From positions 80,092,053 to 80,156,052 of the forward strand of contig OY720344.1 of the NCBI GenBank assembly GCA_963082975.1: a stretch of DNA of 64,000 bases, written 5' to 3'. This stretch comes from Labia minor. Taxonomy: Eukaryota > Arthropoda > Insecta > Dermaptera > Spongiphoridae. Both the position numbers and the translations under genes were made by a program. This document shows, one piece after another, positions 43,600 through 55,388 of the stretch. The notes under the pieces are model-generated. The model was not told where the DNA came from. It did not search any database and saw only the letters and a program-made list of their open reading frames with translations. Positions within the stretch are counted from its first letter, which is position 1; the number at the start of each line of letters is the position of its first letter.

Positions 43600-43760
43600 T
43601 TGTGGCTCCACGGTCTCGAAAGGTCTAATCCCGTCCTGTGCTACTTACATGCAACTCCTATTCTCTCCTAACTCCTTCGTGTCCATTACATTATCGGCCC
43701 ACAGCTCCATTTGCTTCTCAATCGACATCCCTACAAATAAGTTTTGTCACGTTTAGGTGT
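43600..43760 (-). pseudogene. Possible LINE C-terminal relic
   Basis: Minus-strand translation gives KQMELWADNV, KELGENRS and VAQDGIRPF. This resembles the W-DDV...VAQDR-W order at the end of RTE-type LINE ORFs. It is short, contains stops, and could be coincidence. Confidence 0.3.
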
Positions 43761-44443
43761 TCCTAAATAAAAAAGTTCCGCACAAGGTACAACCTAAGGC
43801 TTTTGAATCACCTTAGTGCCATCGCTAAAGATCTTTTAAATCCTCCAAGAATAAAAAGGAATATGCTTTGTGATACATTTAACAGATTCTAGAATAGTAT
43901 AATATTGAAAGGTAGCAACTAAAGAGTTGCTTCCTACACTTTTTTTTGTTTTTATTTTTACTTTTGTTTATGTACTAAGTCAAACGTATTTACTTATTGT
44001 TGTTAAAACAGATTGTAAAAAAATAAAAAAAAATGTATTACTTATAATTCTTAATCTTTATGGAGTTATTAAATTTCAATAAATCATAATTGATGCTATA
44101 ATGTATTTTATTATTATTAATTAATTATTTTTAAAGGGAAAAAGACTGTAAAGTAAAACTGAATCTGAATTCATTTTACATTATTTTAAACAATTAGAAT
44201 GTAGGTTAAAGTAATGTAAGTGGTGATTTCAAACCAAATATTAGAATATAAATGGAAAATTGTGTAAACATCTGAAAATTTTTGTATCTAATATACCTAT
44301 TCGGAGCTGTAATACATTTTTTAAGGTAATATTTAAAACGTATTATCTTCAAAAAAATGAAGAATTACATTTCATGTCTAAATTTTAAATTGAATTTCAT
44401 TCAAATTAAAAATAATTGAGTTCTGTTTATTTTAATGTAAAAG

Positions 44444-44511
44444 AGGAGGAACATCACCCACTGATGGAGACTGCAATGGTAACTGTACTGCTTGTTATCG
44501 ACTTTACAGGG
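44444..44511 (+). other. Possible short exon (Cys-containing frame bounded by AG and GT)
   Basis: A compositionally distinct window sits in AT-rich DNA. After an AG (44442-44443) one frame reads GGTSPTDGDCNGNCTACYRL and ends at AGGG|GTAAAT, an acceptable donor. A second frame (HHPLMETAMVTVLLVIDFTG) is also open. No family is recognised; it may equally be a chance GC patch. Confidence 0.25.
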
Positions 44512-45485
44512 GTAAATGAAAACTTTTTAATTTATTAAGTCAGACTTTCCACTCTTAATATTTTATCTTCAATTTAAATCAAATTATTTTAAAATGAAGA
44601 GACATTGTTATATTTCCCATAAAATAATAAAATCAAAATGGTTTTAGAAATGAGAAAATCTTTTTGCAACTAAAGACATATAATATATGTATTTATATAT
44701 GTATATTTATTATTTTAATCATTATTCTGGATTGTTCAAAATAAAGTAAATTAATCAAAGCTTTCTCTTATTAAATATTTTTCTGGAATTTTAAAAAAAG
44801 TTCATTTACCAATAATTGTAAAAATGGATAGTATATTATAATTTTATCAGTTGGTTCATTATTAGAAAAGAGAACTTATTTATATTCTGATTCTAGAAAC
44901 TAGTTTAAAAAGGCTTTTAACAAATAAAAAAATTATACTAAATTTTTGATTAATAATAAAGTTTATATTCTAGAAAAACTAGTTAAATAAAAAGTTAAGT
45001 TCTATTTTTATTTTCCCATAATCACTTTGACGGTTCCTGGAAAGAAGGCTGTAAAAAGCGTAAAATACCATTTGATAAGAATACTTTTAAAATAATGTTC
45101 CAAGACTTAATGAAATGTTTATTATTGAACTAAAAATGTAAGTTATTTTAATTTCAAGACTTTTTCTGGTTCAGACGGTCAAATGTCTCTATACAAAATT
45201 TAATGAATAGTCAAAATAATTTTAGAAAAGAAGAAAATTGGACGTGATTAAAATGAACAATAAGTTACATATCTCTATAACTATCTATGTGGTTCTACAG
45301 AACTCGAAAGATTTTGCCCGGAGCGACAATATTTACGAACAAATATTTTTCAACCTCTCCCTATATCTTTGCATAAAGAATAAAGTCTAAAAGTATAAAA
45401 CAATGATGATCTACAGATGAAAATTAAAAATTTCTAAAAGGAGGTGTAGAGGATCTATAATGATTTTGCTGTAAAATTGATTTTT

Positions 45486-45809
45486 ACTATCTTGTCAGAG
45501 ATAGCATTGCGATCACAAAAATTTTCGATGTCGAGATTTTGATGTTTTTAAACGTTTTGAAGGTCCCTGAGTCATTTTCACTAAGGTTGAGAAAAATGTT
45601 TGTGTGTGTGTATGTGTGTATGTAGACAAGATTACTAAAAAACGGTTTGAGCTAGAATAATGAAATTTAGTACACGGGCATTATTAAAAATTCGTAGTTT
45701 CTATCAATAATAATTTAATCAATTTAAATTTAATTTAAATATAATTTATAGTATAATATAATATATGTCCAATTCAAATTTGCGAGATAGTCGAGTGGAG
45801 ACACTCCAG
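45486..45809 (+). mobile_element. Family B element with internal deletion (copy B6)
   Basis: Both ends are present (ACTATCTTGTCAGAGATAG and GCGAGATAGTCGAGTGGAGA), with a GT-rich microsatellite at about 45600-45625. The middle block between TTCGTAGTTTCTATCAA and TAATTTAATC is deleted, leaving about half the usual length. Confidence 0.88.
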
Positions 45810-46854
45810 ATTTTTATCTTTGGTAAGAGAAAATGTATATTGTTATTAATTGATTAATTAATTTCATATTTTTGCATTAGATAGAAATTGATGCTCCACA
45901 GATTTAATTTAAGCAACAAAATTTATTTATATAAAAAAGGAAAAAAAATAACTAAAACAACTTAACAAAATAAACAAATTTCATTGTGTGTAGTAAATAA
46001 CGTCATATCATTAAATAAACTTTTATTACTAGGAAGAATACTGTGAATGACAATATATTCAAAAGAAACTAAATGATAATTAAATGGTTAAATTAATATT
46101 GTTTTATATAAATTATCTTTTTATATTTTATCTTTTATTTTTAATATTTATTCGTTGATTATAAGTTCTAAGACATACTATAAGTGTATAGTTTAGTAAA
46201 ATATGTAGTATTAATTTTTAAAGTTCTATTAAATAAAAATATGTTAATATTATTATCTAATTATGTTGTGCTATTTCTTGAGAATGTTGAAAATCATTCA
46301 TTAAAAAACCAACCAAAATAATACAATTTGTATTATTTATTACACTAATATTATTTTTAAATTTTCTATTCATATTAAAAATAAGAATATGTATATTTTA
46401 TCGAGATGGCGAAAATAAGCCATAAATTATTATTCGCGTTTATTTATGCTATAAACAAAAACATGATGAGAGAGTAAACAAGTTTGTTTTTATATTAGGT
46501 TATGTTTGTATAACACACAACAATTGCTTGGGAATATTTTCTGAAGCGGTATGGTAATTGGATGATATTAACTTACACAGTCCAAAATGGCTACTTACAC
46601 GGAATAAGGCCCTAATTAAAGCCAGAGCACGTCTCCAGCAACGATCTCAAGGATCTCGAGGGAGTTGGAATGGAAAGGGAAGCCACCCCAAGGACATGGC
46701 ACTTTCCCTACCACACAAGCGTTTGTTCGATTTTCCAAGCATGGTCCAAATTTACATTTACATTTTCATTCAGTTACAGACACAATAATCTGAATGTGAT
46801 ACGAATTCGGAAAGCAACAGCACAGCATCCCTTTCAATTGAATAGAACTCTCCC
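45810..46854. other. AT-rich DNA ending in a GC-richer island (46555-46850)
   Basis: The first 700 bases are featureless. From 46555 to 46850 base composition changes sharply, and a frame of about 70 codons (from about 46561) includes KARARLQQRSQGSRGSWNGK. I do not recognise it. It could be part of an exon, a segment captured near family A copy A8, or an older repeat. Confidence 0.4.
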
Positions 46855-47543
46855 TTTTTACCGACCGACGATAGTAAGGGAGGTATTGTTTTCACACCAA
46901 ATTTCACATGTGGAGATTTTTACATATCTCCACGAATCATGCATTTTCTAAACAGAAAAAAGTATTTTTAGCATGATGTCTGTCCGTCCGTCTGTCCGTC
47001 TGTCCGTCTGTCCGTCCGTCTGTCCGTCCGTCTGTCCGTCCGTCTGTCCGTCTGTCCGTCCGTATAGATGTGTACAGCCTGAACGGCTCAACCGATTTTG
47101 ATGAAATTTGGTATATTTACTTAATGCATCAGTGGGATGAATTGATCAACTTTTGGTGCAATTCCGGAAACCGGAAGTGGTAGTATTAGCGACCGACGAT
47201 AGGAAAGAAAGGGTTATTTTCACACCAAAGGAGATTTTTTTATATATCACCACGAATCATGCACTTTGTATTGGTTTTATCCTCGAGAAAAATCATATTT
47301 ATTAGTTTTTTCTTGATTTAAAATTATATGACGTCATCCAGCCATCCATGACGTCACAGCCTGGTCTTGCATATATATTATAAATAAAATAAAATTAAAA
47401 ATGTTTATATTTATTATTTATGTATCCATGTCTGTTTTTTATTACATTAATAGATATATGAAAATTATTTGAAATTGTTTCTGGAAATTAATTTATTTCA
47501 AACCGTCGGTCGGTTCGGACCTGGCCACAGGTCAACTTATTTT
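46855..47543 (-). mobile_element. Family A element with expanded microsatellite (copy A8)
   Basis: Complete copy, longest of the eight because the GTCC/GTCT microsatellite runs from about 46979 to 47062. The first duplicate block lacks the CAAATTTCACATGAG segment (CACACCAAAGGAGATT), and a short stretch near 47480 is missing compared with A6. Confidence 0.92.
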
Positions 47544-48325
47544 ATGTGTGTGGGTGTGCGTGAGAGTATCTCTTTATCGTAAAAGACATCAAAACTATCC
47601 AATAATAATGAAATTTATTTATTTAGTTATTTATTCAATCATTTGAATATATTAAATGTTATAAAAAAAGATCAGTTAATCAAAATTATAATTACTGGAA
47701 AAACGAAGACGTAAATTTGAAGGAGATTAGAGTCAAAATGGATTGGAAATGAAACTAAATAAGAATAAATAAATAATATTTGAAATTTAATAGAGGAAGG
47801 ATTCCTAATGGGAGGTATAAGAGCTTTGAATAGAGTTGACATAACCAAAGAGGGCTATGGGGGGTCGATGTCAAAATTTCTTTTTTAAATTACTATAAAA
47901 AAAAAGTAAAAGATTTCTTTACAAAACAAAAACGAAAAAACTTTCAAATTGTAAATACATAAATTATACTCAAAAGAAAATAAAAAATTTGAGATAAGCT
48001 TGTCATTCATATATTAATATTTTAATTTCTTAAAATTTCATGTCCTTAAATAGCTTAATCGATGTGATTGTCGAGATTTTGAATAAGTATTTTTTTTGAT
48101 AACTTGCATTAGGTAAATCATATAATTGTAAGGTTATTTGAGGCATTCTCTATATATCGGTTATTATCAATGTTTTTTTACTCTAACTTCAACAAAGTAA
48201 AAACAGCATCTTGTTATTCTAGCAATATTAAATTTCTTGTTATTATGAAATTATTTAAGGACTGGTTTATTTAATATTTCACACACATCTCCATATTATG
48301 TATAGTAATATATAATATTTTTTTT
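47544..48325. other. AT-rich DNA, no feature recognised
   Basis: Low complexity sequence; no ORF or transposon ends seen. Confidence 0.5.
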
Positions 48326-48338
48326 AATTATCCACTAA

Positions 48339-49145
48339 GTTCAGATTTGGCTTTCAAATAGAAAGGTTCAAGAGTTAATCTTTAAATCTAGTAAATTTTG
48401 TTGTGCCGGGATTGATACTACCTTAGTAACAGTTAGGGTACAAAAGGCTGTTGGCAGAATTGTGGATTGGGCTAATAAGTGGCGTATCAAGTTAAATGAA
48501 TCAAAGTCTCAACACATCAATTTAACCTTAATGAACCAAGACCCTTTGCCTATTATAATCAACAAGCAAAGGGTTCCATTTTCAAATTCTGTATCTGGGC
48601 ATGACACTCGATGCCAAACTTCGGTGGAAAGAACATAAAAATAAAAAGAAAACATCTAAACGTAGTGAGATCTACTTATGGACTACAGTTGTGGGGTTGT
48701 AGTGCAAAATCAAATATAAAAATAATTCAAACTTTCCAAAATAAAGTTCTAATAAAGTATTGCTAATGCTCCATGATATTGTTGCGATAAAGATATTCAT
48801 CGAGATCTAAAAATGAATACCATTATTGAAGAACGAAGTGCAATGTCCGAGAGACATGAACTTCGCCTTAAAAATCACCCCAATCTCCTGGCTTCTCGTC
48901 TCTTAATCCACAATGAAATTTTGTGATGACTTAAACGAACTAAACGCGCCGATTTAGTGAAAAAAACTTTATGAGTGTTACTCCCCCTCCAGTGATAAAT
49001 GGAAATTTATTAAAGAATTAGTTATGACCACTTCTGTGTGCGGTGTCAAACTCACACAAAGTTTAATTATCTTGCATTGATCAAATAATATTGTAAAACG
49101 GTCTTATGACTGGTTCAATTTTTTTGTAAATCAATAAAAAAAAAA
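48339..49145 (+). pseudogene. Jockey-clade LINE fragment with 13-bp target duplication
   Basis: It opens with FRFGFQ (compare HQFGFR of the other Jockey copies), then jumps past the catalytic core to AVGRIVDWANKWRIKLNESKSQHINLT, a KYLGM-like block decayed as VSGHDTRCQTSVERT, LQLWGCSAKSNIKIIQ and the ENHPNLL-like C-terminus with stops. A short A-run ends it. AATTATCCACTAA occurs at 48326-48338 and 49146-49158, a 13-bp target duplication. The internal deletion is therefore likely to predate or accompany insertion. Confidence 0.85.
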
Positions 49146-49158
49146 AATTATCCACTAA

Positions 49159-50711
49159 AAAAATATTTACCCTTCCTTATGTTAAGATTAAATTCAAATT
49201 TTGCAAAATATTTACTAAGTGATCAGGTTATCGTAAATATTATGATATGGCTACGATAGAATACCGAATGTTATTTCATATCCCTTAAAGACCCTCATAT
49301 ATAGTATAGCAACATGATAATAACATTTATTATAAGTTCACTTAATTTATTTTGAATTTGTTGAAGAGGATTCATTTATGATTGTTTTTCTTGTTTCAAA
49401 TTCGGGTTGATTATCTTATGGTTTATCTTGCACTGAAATATTTACAATAGTTTTGAAAAAAAAATATTTCAAACTATACAAACTACAATTAATCATTTAA
49501 TTAAATACATTATTTTGAATTTAATTTAATATATTCCACACTACCACTTGTTCATTCCAAAATAGATTAATACTTTATAATATAAATTGATATTTCCCAA
49601 TAATTTATGTGTACTGACTTTACTTACTTTATAGACCTGCCTTTTCTTTGCTTTTATTATTATTATTATTATTTTTAGATGTATTTCAAAAAGATCATTC
49701 ATTATTCATAAGATCGCAAAGTTACATGATATGTCATATAGTAAACAGCACGTGCAAGGCGGAAATTTGTTTTTTTTACAATATTATTTGAATTTGAAAT
49801 TAGATTTTTCTATGACTTTTAATATTATAAGAATTACATTTTTATAATAATATAAATAGCCAAAATATTAAATTCAATACTATTCTGAACTCGTAGTACT
49901 TCACGGTAACAACTAAGTTCCTCCAACTATCCTTATCTTGAGCCACACACACAGTACCATCCAAATCCTATTACTATCTCTTAATTCATATCGAATTTTG
50001 TTATTATATTCTTACTGAATTCTTAGTCTAAAAATACTAATAAATGTTGAAAAAAGATTATATTAAATTAATATTCAAAATTAAAATTTTGAACATTTAT
50101 GAAAATAAATAAGATGAAAGAAAAAACATCCCTTAATTAGATTTATTGATATTTCAATCTAAATTGACAGTTTTCAAAAGGCAAACTCAATTTCCAATTA
50201 AATTGAAATTAGGTTATGTGTAGTATTGTATTTTTATCCGTTTAACCAATTACTAAGATTAGGTTCACTTGAAAAAAAAAGACAGAGAGAAGCAAAATAA
50301 TATGATATTACAAATTATAAAAGTATATATTGCTTATTTAGGTTATTAAATTTAAAAAAATAACAACAATAATAATACAATATTAATACTAGGGGAAATT
50401 TTTTTAATAATTGAGATCCTCTAAATACAATTGATTTTATTTTTGAGTGTCGTATGTTTGATCTGTTATTTTTAACCCCTCTACGATTTAAATAAAAAGT
50501 AATGTTAACATGGTATTGTTTGAAAATTGTTTAGAAAATCTATCTAATATAAAAAGGAATATTTTTTAACATTCTAAATTAAATAAATATTTTTTTTTTT
50601 TGAGAAAATACTAATTAAACTATAACATGTCTTATTCACTTTTAATTTTATTTTTTTAATTAAAAAACTATTATAAATCATTTCATATATATATATATAT
50701 ATGTATATATT
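49159..50711. other. AT-rich DNA with one LINE scrap
   Basis: At about 49900-49965 the minus strand reads AQDKDSWRNLVVTVKYYE, matching the AQDRDTW-N-V end of the family D LINE. Nothing else is recognised. An (AT)n tract ends the stretch. Confidence 0.5.
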
Positions 50712-50713
50712 TA

Positions 50714-51223
50714 CGAGGGCTGCTATATATATTTCTGGCCTGGCAACACAGTGTTGGTCGCCTGTTCCGCTTAAGCAACTTAGGACGGTCAATTCTCAGT
50801 GGTACACCACAATATGTTTGCCTGAAGTCTTCGGAGAAATTCGAAAAACAAACAAGAGAAGACGAATCATTGTGCACCATGACAATGCGAGCTCTCACTC
50901 ATCGGCTCAAACCAGAGCCTTTTTGACCGGCCAAAACGACGAATTGATGGGTCATTCGCCGTAAAGCCCTGACTCCCGGACATCAAGAAAAAAATGGGTG
51001 GTCAACGATTTTCGTCGCCAGAAGATGCTGTTGAAGCGTTCAAAAACCATGTTTTGGAGGTGTCTCAATCGGAGTGAAAAAGTGTTTCGGCAATTGGTTT
51101 GAGGGTATGTAAAATTGTATAAAAATCATGCTGGAGAATACTTTGAAAAACAATAAAATCATTTTTGATGATAAATATTCGCATTTTCATTATTTTAGCC
51201 AGAAATATATATAGCAGCCCTCG
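50714..51223 (+). mobile_element. mariner deletion derivative with 26-bp TIRs
   Basis: Perfect 26-bp inverted repeats (CGAGGGCTGCTATATATATT...) flanked by TA (50712-50713, 51224-51225). The interior keeps the C-terminal half of a mariner transposase: TVNSQWYTTICLPEVFGEIR, then RRIIVHHDNASSHSSAQTRA with the second catalytic Asp (HDN), then a damaged YSPDLAP block (stop and frameshift: HSP-stop-SPDSRT) and RFSSPEDAVEAFKNHVLEV. The N-terminal DNA-binding region and first catalytic Asp are deleted. Non-autonomous. Confidence 0.93.
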
Positions 51224-51225
51224 TA

Positions 51226-52300
51226 TTCAATCGATTAAAATATTTCATTTAATTTATTACAAGAAATTCTATAAATAAATTAAAATTACCAAAATCTTAT
51301 ACAGAATTTTTATCATAAGATCTTCACCTATATTATTCCCATATAATATATTCAAATGAAAGCTTTCGTTTATAGTCTTAAAAAAAAGATGTAGAAATGG
51401 ATGTTTTAATTCAAGATTAACCTATTTTATCGATTAAATAAGATTTATAGCCTATTTAGTATTCCCTCTGTAACGGGATCAATGATAACTTTAGTAATGG
51501 AATGAAATAAAAAAAAATTTGATTATAGCGAAAGGAAAATAATAATAATAATTTTATAATATTAAATATTCATATATTAATCATCTCTTCAACGATAGGA
51601 GAGCACGAACTTAATAGAACTCTCTTAAATATAGTTAATTCTAAATTGCCATTTCTATTTATAAGATTGCCGAATGTTCTTTTGGTTTTACCAAATATTC
51701 GAATAAATTTAATATTAAGAAACCCTATTGAACACAGGAATAGAATTTCGTCTTCCTTCTTCAGAGTATTTTAGTTTGATTTTCATGCCACTTAAAACAT
51801 TTTATGATTCTAAATCTAAATTTATAATGTCATCTCCAGTGGTAAGGTTCATCACATTAACGACTACTTCAACAAAAATGAGAGGCACCTGGATTATTAT
51901 AAACTATTTACAATAAATTGATAAGATATTATATATATAAATTGAATTATTAAATATTACTTTTTTATAAATAAATATATATATATATGTAAAATATTTC
52001 ATATTTTGTGGAATTTACGGGGAACTTGTGTCTGTGAGGTTGGTAGTGTTTGGTTGTTAAAAGATGCTTATTTGCCAAATAATTAATTTTAAAGATGGAA
52101 TAGTTGGTAAATATTAATAAATATAATATCTGGTTTTGATAGTAAAAATAAATGAAGTGTTGACTTTAAAAACCAATTGTTTTTTTAAGGTAACTGGGTT
52201 ATATAATTTGTATATATTTTTAATTTGTATATATGTTTTTATTAAATCGTTTTTTTAAGGAATCCATTGGTCAAGTCATTTAACCTCAACTAATTACCAA

Positions 52301-52301
<1 letters not shown>
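51226..52301. other. AT-rich DNA, no gene recognised
   Basis: A 62-codon open stretch near 51728-51916 lies in slightly GC-richer DNA but has no recognisable motif. No repeats with other parts of the window were noticed. Confidence 0.45.
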
Positions 52302-52336
<35 letters not shown>

Positions 52337-54540
52337 ACTTCTACGGATGACTCCGCCTATCGCATCCCGCTCTCCACCCTATCATTCCAATCTCCCTCCT
52401 GAAGTCCCCGGGCATTCATCGCACTGAGCACGTCCTGATGCCAGGTTCTTGGGGGTCGTCCGCGCTTTCTTTTCTCAACAGGAACCCATTGTTACACTCG
52501 TTTCGACTGTCATCCATCCTCATCAGATGGCCATACCACCACAATCGCTTGGTTTCAATTTTGCTAATGATGTCTTCCTCTATACCCATCATTTCTCTTA
52601 TTCTATATCGTTCCTTACGTGGACGAGCCTCGATATTAAGCAGCTCCGTCGCCAGAAGTCCATCTCCACCGCAAGCAGTCTTTGAGATTCCCTCTTATTA
52701 ATCTCCCATGTCTCGGCACCATAGGTTGTTATACTCTCCACGATTGTGTGGTATATAGATTTTAGTGTTCCGAGTTAACTCATCATTCCAGAGAACTGAA
52801 TTAAGTTGTTTTATTGCCCTTTTCCCTGCCCTATTTTATTATTGATATCTTCTATGCTCTTTGCATTGGATGCCAGGATCACTCCCATTTTTATTTGAAG
52901 GAATTACATCCCTTGACTACCCTCCCATCGATGTTCAGATTCTCTTTCTCTTCATTAGCTACCTTCAGGTATTCCGTTTTATCAAAATTTATAGTTTCTC
53001 CATAAGGTTGCGAAAGATAAATATCCCGTCGGTACACGATCGACCCATCCTAAATCCATTTTCTTCTTCTGACTCAGCAATTTGTTTTTCAATTCTTTCC
53101 TTCAAGATCCGCCCATAGATTCTGGCCAATGTTGGTAATACACTAGTTCCTCGATAATTGTCGCAATTACGCCTATCCCCCTTCTTAAATATGGGCGTAA
53201 TTATTGCTTTTTTTCCATTCATTTGGCACCATATCTCCCCTAACACATTTATCACAGATTTTCCCTATAGCTTGAAATAATATTGATGGAGCTGCCTTTA
53301 TAAGTTCAACAGATAGGTTCCCTAGTCCTGGAGCTTTGCCGTTCTTCATTTTCTTTACCGCCTGATGGACTTCATCGCTGGATATAGGTGGTATGTTACT
53401 ATCTTCTTTATCACTTTCTTCAGGATAATCCTGCTGCAGAAATTGCGTCTGGTCTTCTGTAAGTAGTGCCTGATAGTGTTCCTTCCACCATTACATTGTT
53501 ATTAAACTAATTCCAGCATTGTCTCTATTTTGTACTCGCATTGTTTTTAAAATTTTCCAGGCTTTATTTGCACGTGTATTCTCTATGCATCCCTCCATCT
53601 CTTTTCCGATCTTTCTCCACACATCATTTTTTGATTTGGTTATAGCACTTTGTGTCACTTTTCTTTTAGTCCGATATAAGTTCCATTTTTCATCTGATAA
53701 TTTATCTGACAATTGGATAATTTCTTTTATTAGAAGTCCTTCCATTCAGGTCCCCAATAACAAGAATTTCTTTTTTCTCACTTATCGTGTCCAGTGCATC
53801 TGCCAATTTCGAATAGAATAAATCTTTTTCAGCTATACTAGCGTCGTCATTTGGGGCATACACTACAAATATTGTTATATTATGGCTCAACAATTCCATC
53901 TCTACCTTAAGTGTCCTCTCACTCATCTAATCCCATGATTTTATATTACTCCTATATTTCTTATTTATAGCTATTGATACTCCTGCTCGAGCTCTTTCTT
54001 TTTTGGGTACACCTCTATAGATATGGACATAACCATTTTTAATTTCTGTCCCCTTGCCTTTTTTTTGTTTTGGTCAATCCTACAATATCCATTTTAAGCT
54101 TATTCAGTTCTCTGAACACTTCTTCAGTCTTTGTGGAGATTCCTTGAATGTTCCATTTTCCGGTAGTCATAGTTCTTGTTCGCGCATGTTTCCGTTTATC
54201 ATTAAATCCATCCTGGATAGAAAATACGAGATATTTTGCTAATATTGGGTTTTTAATGGGTGACGGAGTGCAGATCACTAATAATCATTATATATTCATC
54301 AATGGTTCATATACCCATCCATTTCAGTACCGAGAATTATCTATTAAGGATCCATCGTGCCCACCTTGGTAGTAATTGATCCCAGATGTGACCCATTGTA
54401 CAAAGCACTCCAAGATCAGTAAAATGATGCAAAACTTACTACCAGTTTTAACAAATACCCCAAGGAAAACGAATGGGAAACAGGAGTGATGTGCCACACG
54501 TCCGACTAGAGCCGAATTCACTCACAAAATTCATTAATAA
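52302..54540 (-). pseudogene. RTE-like LINE with two internal deletions; (AT)n tail
   Basis: Read on the minus strand: 5' UTR from about 54540, ATG region with KWNIQGISTKTEEV and DIVGLTKTKK, then KNGYVHIYRGVPKKE, VVYAPNDD and VIGDLNGR (endonuclease N-terminal half). Sequence then jumps to KLSDEKWNLYRTKRKVTQ, so the NQIDY/SDH half of the endonuclease is missing. RT follows: HYQALLTED, VKKMKNGKAPG, GDRRNCDNYRG and ENGFRMGRSCTDGIF, then a second jump to NFDKTEYLKV, removing the catalytic YADD region. The C-terminus (WYGHLMRMDD, RT-S-MNARGLQEGDW) ends near 52345, and an (AT)n run (about 52302-52333) follows. Frameshifts near 53255 and 53490 are further damage. Confidence 0.88.
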
Positions 54541-55388
54541 ATATATATTTAATAAAATAAAAGACTTATAAAATTTAAACATTTTTACTATATTTTATTT
54601 ATGATATTAAAAATATAGAAGTATTTGATAGTTTATTTTTAAATGTTAAAAAATTGCTTTATTTTAAAGTTAAACATTTCAATAAAAACATATATTAATT
54701 TATCCAACTTTATTTATTTAGACACATCATTTATTATGATTTTTTAAATCATTTGTTAAAATTTTCATTTTCAATCTAAATTTGTATAAAGCATTCTTTT
54801 TTTAACTGTGTTATTGGATATAAAATAAACAATAGAAAAGAATATTTAAAGTTAATTTACAAACAAATAACTTAAACTAGAAAAGGATAATGCAAGATTT
54901 ATTAAAAAAAATATTATTACATTTTCAATTCAGAAAGATAATCAATGATAAAGTAAAAAAAATGAGAAAAAACCATTAAAACGAGCAAAAGAGTAAAGAC
55001 ATGCAAATCTGCCCCAAGAGATTTAGAATGACATATTTGTTTATATATGATGGGAATCATCATTTGACTTTGAAATATTGAAGATAAAAATTAATTAAAT
55101 ATATATTTTTTAATCTTATTTGTGTATTGATATACAGTGTCAATAAGATAGGCCAGTGACTTTAAAATATATATATTTTTTGACAAAATTAGTTTTATAG
55201 ATTTAAGATACATTTAGACAAGCTTATATACAATATTTTTGAAAAGGCGTGGGGGGCCAGGTAACACACACACATTGGTTTAGAAAAAAGCCTGTGACCG
55301 TATGTATGAATAAGACAATGAAATTCACAGATAAAAAAAGATTGGGAAAAAGGTAAATTATAATAATATATTGAAACAAATTAATAGG
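54541..55388. other. AT-rich DNA, no feature recognised
   Basis: Low complexity. A short CA run lies at 55264-55275. No ORF of note. Confidence 0.5.

Larger units (their letters stand above)
42960..45485. other. Mostly featureless AT-rich DNA
   Basis: Apart from a possible LINE scrap (43600-43760) and a small GC-richer window at 44444-44511, listed separately, nothing is recognised. A scrap at about 45293-45320 (GTGGTTCTACAGAACTCGAA) loosely resembles LINE C-terminal relics. Confidence 0.45.

Noticed and set aside
52438-53118. Plus-strand open frames in 52.4-53.8 kb
   Set aside because: They lie antisense to the minus-strand LINE, whose motifs are recognisable on the other strand.
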